Shown here: positions 5,407 through 9,373 of the stretch, one piece after another
Numbering within the stretch: position 1 is the stretch's first letter
Layout: each line of letters opens with the position of its first letter
Assembly (NCBI GenBank): GCA_022843645.1
Contig: JALHNF010000002.1
Span: forward strand, 1 to 9,373
Length of the DNA: 9,373 nucleotides
Direction: 5' to 3'
DNA from: Minisyncoccota bacterium
GTDB lineage: Bacteria > Patescibacteriota > Minisyncoccia > Phycocordibacterales > UBA5272
Translations under genes and position numbers: made by a program
The notes under the pieces: model-generated
The model's input: only the letters and a program-made list of their open reading frames with translations
Databases searched by the model: none
Told to the model about the DNA's origin: nothing

Positions 5407-6021
5407 TTAGTTGAGTGATCGAAGTTCGATAATGTCTCCTCGCTTTCCAGGTACAGCGCCTTTCACAAGAATGACGCCATTTTCCTTGTCTGTTGCAAGA
5501 ATAGTGAGATTTTTGATAGTGACTCGATCGCCACCCATTCGGCCGGCCATACGCATGCCTTTCGCCACACGTCCGCCCGCACGACCACCACCACCGATTG
5601 ATCCCGGCTCTCGTTCAGAGTGCTTCTGACCGTGAGATCGGCGACCACCTTTGAATCCATGGCGTTTTACCACACCTTGGAATCCCTTTCCTTTTGAGAT
5701 TCCGGTTGCCATGATGGTGTCACCTGGGGTAAAGGTCTCTGCTGTGAGGACATCCCCGACAGCAAGTGTAGGAGCGTCTACTCGAAACTCCTGAACACGC
5801 TCGTAAGCTTTGCCACCCTGGTTTCCAAGAGTTGCTTTTGGAGTATTTTTTGCCCGTTTTTCAAACGCAGCAACGACAACGGCCTCGTATCCGTTTTTTT
5901 CGATTGTTCGGAGGCCTGTCACCGTATTATTGTCTACTGTAAGAACAGTAGCGGGAAACACAATTCCATGAGAATCATAGAACTGTGTCATATGCATTTT
6001 TTTCGTTAGTAAGAATTTCAT
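5407..6021 (-). CDS. rplC: 50S ribosomal protein L3
   Basis: L3 initiates large-subunit assembly and reaches to the peptidyl transferase centre. From the ATG at 6021-6019 the product is 204 aa and starts MKFLLTKKMHMTQ, as the family does; a longer frame from 6054 adds 11 atypical residues across a hairpin and is not preferred. Signatures: GISKGKGFQGVVKRHGFKGG near residues 107-126, the SHGQKHSEREPGSIG stretch near 129-143, and KGMRMAGRMGG after it. In E. coli a methylated glutamine lies in IGNQTP; here the corresponding stretch is IGGGGRAG, without the glutamine. It is separated from rpsJ by 62 bases that contain a GC-rich hairpin. Confidence 0.97.
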   Translation of the reverse strand: MKFLLTKKMHMTQFYDSHGIVFPATVLTVDNNTVTGLRTIEKNGYEAVVVAAFEKRAKNTPKATLGNQGGKAYERVQEFRVDAPTLAVGDVLTAETFTPGDTIMATGISKGKGFQGVVKRHGFKGGRRSHGQKHSEREPGSIGGGGRAGGRVAKGMRMAGRMGGDRVTIKNLTILATDKENGVILVKGAVPGKRGDIIELRSLN

Positions 6022-6032
6022 ATAGCGCAGAG

Positions 6033-6052
6033 GAACCGCGCGATGGCGGTTC
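6033..6052 (-). promoter_or_regulatory. GC-rich hairpin just upstream of rplC
   Basis: On the minus strand GAACCGC pairs perfectly with GCGGTTC around a 6-base CATCGC loop. It ends 11 bases before the chosen rplC start. There is no T tract, so it is not a terminator; it may affect translation initiation or be a protein or nuclease site. Role unknown. Confidence 0.4.
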
Positions 6053-6083
6053 ATACGAATTAATAGGTTTGTAATGGTCTTTC

Positions 6084-6446
6084 TTACATCATCTTCACAT
6101 CAATATCAACACCTGATGGAAGTGTAAGATTCGTAAGTGCTTCAACAAGTTTTTGCGAAGGGTTTACGATATCAAGCATTCGCTTGTGAATGCGCATTTC
6201 AAATTGCTCTCGTGCATTTTTGTACACAAAAGTTGCTCGGTTGACTGTGTACTTTTTGATGTCTGTCGGAAGTGGGACTGGACCGAGTACTTTCGCTTCG
6301 TATCGTTCAGCAACATCCATGATTTGCTTAATCGACATATCAAGGATCTTGTGCTCGTACGCACGGAGTCGAATGCGCAGCTTGTTCTCTTCACCAGTTT
6401 TTGGTGACTTTACTTTTGGAGTAGCTGTTATAGCTTTAACTGTCAT
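6084..6446 (-). CDS. rpsJ: 30S ribosomal protein S10
   Basis: S10 is a head protein of the small subunit and, as NusE, part of the transcription antitermination complex in well-studied bacteria. The product is 120 aa against 103 in E. coli: about 18 extra residues (MTVKAITATPKVKSPKTG) precede the core. The core starts LRIRLRAYEHKILDMS, has GPVPLPTDIKKYTV near residues 55-68, an NAREQFEMRIHKRMLDIVNP stretch near 76-95, and ends GVDIDVKMM. A start nearer the core is possible, but the ATG at 6446 is the first in frame after the tuf stop and gap. No Shine-Dalgarno is visible. A 13-bp hairpin lies between tuf and this gene. Confidence 0.97.
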   Translation of the reverse strand: MTVKAITATPKVKSPKTGEENKLRIRLRAYEHKILDMSIKQIMDVAERYEAKVLGPVPLPTDIKKYTVNRATFVYKNAREQFEMRIHKRMLDIVNPSQKLVEALTNLTLPSGVDIDVKMM

Positions 6447-6464
6447 AGTACAAAGGTGCGAATG

Positions 6465-6496
6465 CTATTTTGAAAAGATGACTCTTTTCAAAATAG
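6465..6496 (-). other. 13-bp perfect hairpin in the tuf-rpsJ gap
   Basis: CTATTTTGAAAAG (6465-6477) and CTTTTCAAAATAG (6484-6496) are perfect inverted repeats around a 6-base loop. It begins 11 bases after the tuf stop codon. On the minus strand it is followed by CATTCGCACC, not a T tract, so a canonical intrinsic terminator is unlikely. It may protect the tuf 3' end, serve as an RNA processing site, or partly uncouple tuf from the S10 genes. Confidence 0.6.
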
Positions 6497-6507
6497 TTCG
6501 ATTTGGG

Positions 6508-7698
6508 TTAGGCAATAATTTTTGTTACCACACCTGCACCTACCGTTCGTCCACCTTCTCGAATAGCAAATCGTTGCTGTTCTTCAAGGGCGATTGGAGC
6601 AACAAGTTTTACAGTAAATTTAACGTTGTCGCCCGGCATTACCATTTCTGTTCCTGCGGCGAGTGTTACGTCTCCTGTTACGTCAGTTGTTCGAACGTAG
6701 AATTGAGGCTTGTAGCCATTAAAGAATGGGGTATGTCGTCCACCTTCTTCTTTCTTAAGAACGTATACTTCACACTCGAAGTCTGTATGAGGTTTTACTG
6801 TCCCTGGTTTTGCAAGTACTTGTCCACGAGTGATATCTTCTTTCTTTGCACCACGAAGAAGAATGCCGGCATTGTCTCCTGCCATACCTTCATTCAACGT
6901 TTTGTTGAACATTTCAATACCTGTAACGGTTGTCTTTGCAGTGTCTTTGAGACCTACGATCTCGATTTCTTCACCAACTTTCACGATACCACGTTCAATT
7001 TTTCCTGTTACGACAGTTCCACGACCTTCAATGGTAAAGATGTCTTCTACTGGCATAAGGAACGGCTTTGTGGTGTCACGTTCTGGTACTGGAATCCATG
7101 TGTCTACTGCATTCATGAGGTCTACAACCTTCTGAGCCCATGGATCATTAATGTCTTTCGCTTCAAGAGCCTTAAGACCTGAACCACGAATGATAGGAGT
7201 GTTTGCGCCGTCAAACCCTTGTTTTGTAAGGAGTTCTCGGAGTTCTTCCTCTACCAACATGATCATTTCTTCATCATCAACCATGTCACATTTGTTCAAG
7301 AATACAACCATCTTAGGCACACCTACTTGCTTTGCAAGGAGGATGTGTTCTCGTGTTTGTGGCATTGGTCCGTCTGTGGCTGCACACACCAAGATTGCAC
7401 CGTCCATTTGAGCGGCACCGGTAATCATGTTTTTGATGTAGTCAGCGTGACCCGGAGCGTCGATATGAGCATAGTGGCGAGTTGCTGTTTCGTACTCATT
7501 GTGAGAAAGCGAAATGGTAATACCACGAGCTTTTTCTTCAGGAGCCTTGTCAATTTCGTCAATACCTCGAAGTTTTACTGTGTTTCCAGCAAGTGAAAGC
7601 ACATTAAGGATAGCCGCGGTAAGAGTTGTCTTTCCGTGGTCTACGTGTCCGATTGTACCCACATTGAGGTGGGGTTTTGATCTACTAAAATCTGCCAT
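6508..7698 (-). CDS. tuf: Translation elongation factor Tu
   Basis: EF-Tu carries aminoacyl-tRNA to the ribosomal A site and hydrolyses GTP on codon recognition. The product is 396 aa (family about 394) from the ATG at 7698; an in-frame extension to 7752 encodes a hydrophobic non-family segment and is rejected. GTPase motifs: G1 GHVDHGKT at residues 17-24, switch I with EEKARGIT ending at Thr61, G3 DAPGH at 80-84 with the catalytic histidine (cysteine is more usual than Ala81), G4 NKCD at 135-138, and G5 SGLK where SALK is common. Domains 2 and 3 follow, with RGTVVTGKIERG and the C-terminal IREGGRTVGAGVVTKI. It heads the cluster, right before rpsJ, without fusA, rpsG or rpsL in view. A leader of about 95 bases lacks a Shine-Dalgarno. 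Confidence 0.99.
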   Translation of the reverse strand: MADFSRSKPHLNVGTIGHVDHGKTTLTAAILNVLSLAGNTVKLRGIDEIDKAPEEKARGITISLSHNEYETATRHYAHIDAPGHADYIKNMITGAAQMDGAILVCAATDGPMPQTREHILLAKQVGVPKMVVFLNKCDMVDDEEMIMLVEEELRELLTKQGFDGANTPIIRGSGLKALEAKDINDPWAQKVVDLMNAVDTWIPVPERDTTKPFLMPVEDIFTIEGRGTVVTGKIERGIVKVGEEIEIVGLKDTAKTTVTGIEMFNKTLNEGMAGDNAGILLRGAKKEDITRGQVLAKPGTVKPHTDFECEVYVLKKEEGGRHTPFFNGYKPQFYVRTTDVTGDVTLAAGTEMVMPGDNVKFTVKLVAPIALEEQQRFAIREGGRTVGAGVVTKIIA

Positions 7699-7799
7699 AA
7701 ATGTACAAATAAATATAATTAAACCTATTAATTTTTTAACACACGCACTCATCTATTCGAATGCGAACGCAAAAACACGCATATATCGCGATAGGTCCA

Positions 7800-7828
7800 A
7801 TTGTAGCATTTTCTATAAAAAAGTACAG
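7800..7828 (-). promoter_or_regulatory. Candidate promoter of the tuf-S10 operon
   Basis: On the minus strand a good extended -10, TGC followed by TACAAT (7808-7800; 5 of 6), lies 17 bases after CTGTAC (7828-7823), which is a poor -35. The expected start is near 7792-7794. The -35 and spacer coincide with the stem end and T tract of the upstream gene's terminator. The 95-base leader is AT-rich with a short palindrome TATCGCGATA near its 5' end. Confidence 0.5.
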
Positions 7829-7847
7829 GGGGGCTTTATACCCCTAC
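7817..7847 (-). terminator. Terminator after the repeat protein gene
   Basis: On the minus strand GTA-GGGG pairs with CCCC-TG-TAC (two bulged bases) around a loop including TATAAAG, and six Ts follow at once. It lies about 48 bases after the stop codon of the upstream gene. The stem is short but GC-rich. It overlaps the candidate tuf promoter. Confidence 0.55.
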
Positions 7848-7894
7848 GCCACCATGTTCTTTATGTGAAGGGTTTTATTATGCCTATGGATACC

Positions 7895-9373
7895 TCAGTC
7901 TACTGTACTAGTTAAAGTATCGTCGATCGGTGTATTCAAGTCTGTATTGTATTGACTCTTGTTATTTGTAGGAGTTGGTTCGTAAGGAGGTGTATCCAGT
8001 TCAACAACAGCGCTTTTAGCACTTGACTCTTCTTGATTAGTTTCTTGAGATAGATCTCTGGTTATCATTGGACTATCAATTTCAGTCTGCATATCGACAC
8101 CCCCTGCCTTCTCAACAGAAGGCGCTTGTCCTTGTGTGCCTGTATTTTGCAAAAGAGTAAGAAATTCTGCCTCTGTAACACAGATATTACCAACACAGAG
8201 CTTCTCAGTTTTAATTTCTTCCACAAACAATCTTTCAGCTATCATGTCTTGTACCATAACTAACCCTCGAGAAATAGTAACACCGAAATACTCAAAGGCT
8301 TGTGTAATGCGTTTCCAAATGTCTGAGACAATGAATGTTTCAAGAAAAAAAGAGTCTTCTGTGCCTATATCTCCAAGTTTCTGATTGAGCTCTTTGAGAG
8401 CAGCCACAACATAGTACACAAGAGGTTGGCTATCGACGACCCTAAAACCTTCGTCATTTATTGACACCAGGTGTGGAAATACTGCTTCAACATCTTGTGC
8501 GACAAGACCTGTAATGCGTGTATCGCCAACATATTTATACTTTTCTATTGCGGTTTCGTTCCAGGAATATGTTGACGGCTTAAGAGCAATAACTTTTTCA
8601 AACATACTTTCAAGATATACAACATCTGTTTTGAGATTTTTATCTGAGGTACATGTTCCTGCAAGCGATGCGCCATCATATCGCTGAAGACAGCCATTTG
8701 TTCCTGCGTTTCCGACACGGGCATCGCCAAAGACCTGAAGCTTAGTAGCAGGAGTGCTTGTACCGATACCCACAAAACTACTAGCAACCGGTGTTGCAGA
8801 CTGAGTTGGCCCAATATGAATACTAGTAGCAAAAATACTATTTCCCAGATTAAGCTGCCGTGCAGCGCTGTTTGTTGTATAGGCGCCAATCGCAATAGAG
8901 TCAGAGAAACCGCTGGTATTTGTGTTGTTACCAATAAGAATAGATGTGCTTGCGACACCTACAGTATTATCTACCGTATCGTTTTGACCAGATTGTGAGC
9001 CGATAAAGATAGCGCGTCGTGCGCCAGATGCATTTTGACCGGAATTCTGACCAAAGAAGTTCGAGAAGCTTGCGTCTGTAGCACCTGAGCCAGCAAGCTC
9101 TCCTAAGAAATTTGAGTTTGAGGCGTTTGATGCGTTCTGACCAGCGTTTTGGCCAAAGAAGTTTGCATGTATTGCGGAGATTGCTCCACTACCAGCGTTT
9201 TGGCCAAAGAAGTTTCCATTAGTGGCGTTTGATGCGTTCTGACCAGCGTTTTGGCCAAAGAAGTTTGAATTCTGAGCACTTGAAGCGCCTGAACCAGCGC
9301 TTGAACCAAGGAAGTTTGAGTTCAACGCATTCGATGCGTTCTGACCAGCGTTTTGGCCAAAGAAGTTTGAATT
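7895..9373 (-). CDS. Repeat-rich tail-fibre/surface protein with peptidase S74 chaperone domain, partial (C-terminal 492 aa)
   Basis: The frame is open to the right edge of the window, so the N-terminus and any signal peptide are not seen; a TTG at 9325 is an ordinary leucine codon inside a repeat, not a start. Visible residues 1-136 are eight 17-residue repeats of the form NSNFFGQNAGQNASNAx, probably a beta-solenoid or trimeric fibre. A linker with IAIGA and VGIGTSTPATKLQVFGDARVG follows. Residues about 243-334 match the peptidase S74 intramolecular chaperone (endosialidase tail type): SDKNLK holds the serine (243) and lysine (248) of the self-cleavage dyad, followed by GLVAQDVEAVFPHLV and YYVVAALKELNQKL. 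Cleavage before Ser243 would release the trimerisation chaperone. Unlike most family members a further 155 or so residues follow, including KLCVGNICVTEAEFLTLL and a Thr/Pro/acidic tail. Probably a secreted, trimeric adhesin-like fibre; a prophage tail origin is less likely with no phage genes in view. Confidence 0.85.
   Translation of the reverse strand, partial: NSNFFGQNAGQNASNALNSNFLGSSAGSGASSAQNSNFFGQNAGQNASNATNGNFFGQNAGSGAISAIHANFFGQNAGQNASNASNSNFLGELAGSGATDASFSNFFGQNSGQNASGARRAIFIGSQSGQNDTVDNTVGVASTSILIGNNTNTSGFSDSIAIGAYTTNSAARQLNLGNSIFATSIHIGPTQSATPVASSFVGIGTSTPATKLQVFGDARVGNAGTNGCLQRYDGASLAGTCTSDKNLKTDVVYLESMFEKVIALKPSTYSWNETAIEKYKYVGDTRITGLVAQDVEAVFPHLVSINDEGFRVVDSQPLVYYVVAALKELNQKLGDIGTEDSFFLETFIVSDIWKRITQAFEYFGVTISRGLVMVQDMIAERLFVEEIKTEKLCVGNICVTEAEFLTLLQNTGTQGQAPSVEKAGGVDMQTEIDSPMITRDLSQETNQEESSAKSAVVELDTPPYEPTPTNNKSQYNTDLNTPIDDTLTSTVD
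8966..9373 (-). repeat. Eight tandem 51-bp (17-residue) repeats, alternating in two types
   Basis: Units read from 9373 down to 8966 in steps of 51 bases without indels. Odd units contain AGQNASNA, even units AGSGAxxA, so the true period is 102 bases (34 residues) for units 1-7; unit 8 is degenerate (RAIFIGSQSGQND). The core TTTGGCCAAAACGCTGGTC is nearly identical in several units, which suggests recent duplication. The array continues past the window edge. Confidence 0.9.

Noticed and set aside
6190..7182. A 330-codon open frame on the plus strand
   Set aside because: It lies opposite rpsJ and tuf and is Cys/Phe/Ser-rich without domain resemblance; it is a shadow of the biased codon use of tuf and its neighbours.
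7699..7752. N-terminal extension of EF-Tu
   Set aside because: The extra 18 residues are hydrophobic and unlike any EF-Tu; MADFSRSKPHLNVGTIGHVD is the family N-terminus.
9103..9309. Open frame on the minus strand with SLAKTLV repeats
   Set aside because: It is another reading frame of the 51-bp repeat array, whose period divisible by three keeps all frames open. The S74-containing frame is the real gene.
8966..9373. CRISPR array
   Set aside because: The repeats are contiguous coding units of 51 bases with no unique spacers and keep one reading frame.

Overview
The window is a bacterial ribosomal-protein locus read entirely from the minus strand, so the first transcribed genes lie at the high coordinates. 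From right to left it holds a partial surface or tail-fibre-like protein gene, then tuf, rpsJ, rplC, rplD, rplW, rplB, rpsS, rplV, rpsC, rplP, rpsQ, rplN, rplX, a small unrecognised gene and the start of rplE. This is the classical S10-spc order with tuf directly ahead of rpsJ, with two departures: no rpmC (L29) between rplP and rpsQ, and an extra small gene between rplX and rplE.

Organism (inference): the compact layout, the near absence of Shine-Dalgarno sequences, the missing rpmC, the family-atypical residues in L3 and L16, and a neighbouring long repeat protein with a peptidase S74 chaperone domain all suggest a Patescibacteria/CPR lineage, probably Parcubacteria-like. This was judged by eye, without a phylogeny.

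Regions. (1) 7895-9373: C-terminal 492 residues of a repeat protein with alternating 17-residue repeats, an S74 self-cleaving chaperone domain and an unusually long C-terminal appendix. (2) 7699-7894: terminator and tuf promoter, partly superimposed. (3) 3585-7698: tuf to rplB, with hairpins after tuf and before rplC. (4) 3514-3584: a well-formed candidate promoter followed at once by a terminator-like hairpin, in front of rpsS. (5) 765-3513: rpsS to rplX, very tightly packed. (6) 306-764: a 50-bp perfect palindrome (terminator), a 55-residue ribbon-helix-helix-like gene with the only strong Shine-Dalgarno of the window, a second terminator, and a promoter with a leader hairpin for rplE.

Together the products build the 50S and 30S subunits (L2, L3, L4, L5, L14, L16, L22, L23, L24; S3, S10, S17, S19) and supply elongation factor EF-Tu. 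The regulatory signals suggest that the superoperon is split into several transcription units (tuf to rplB, rpsS to rplX, the small gene, and rplE onward) rather than one long transcript. No CRISPR, tRNA, rRNA or insertion sequence was seen.
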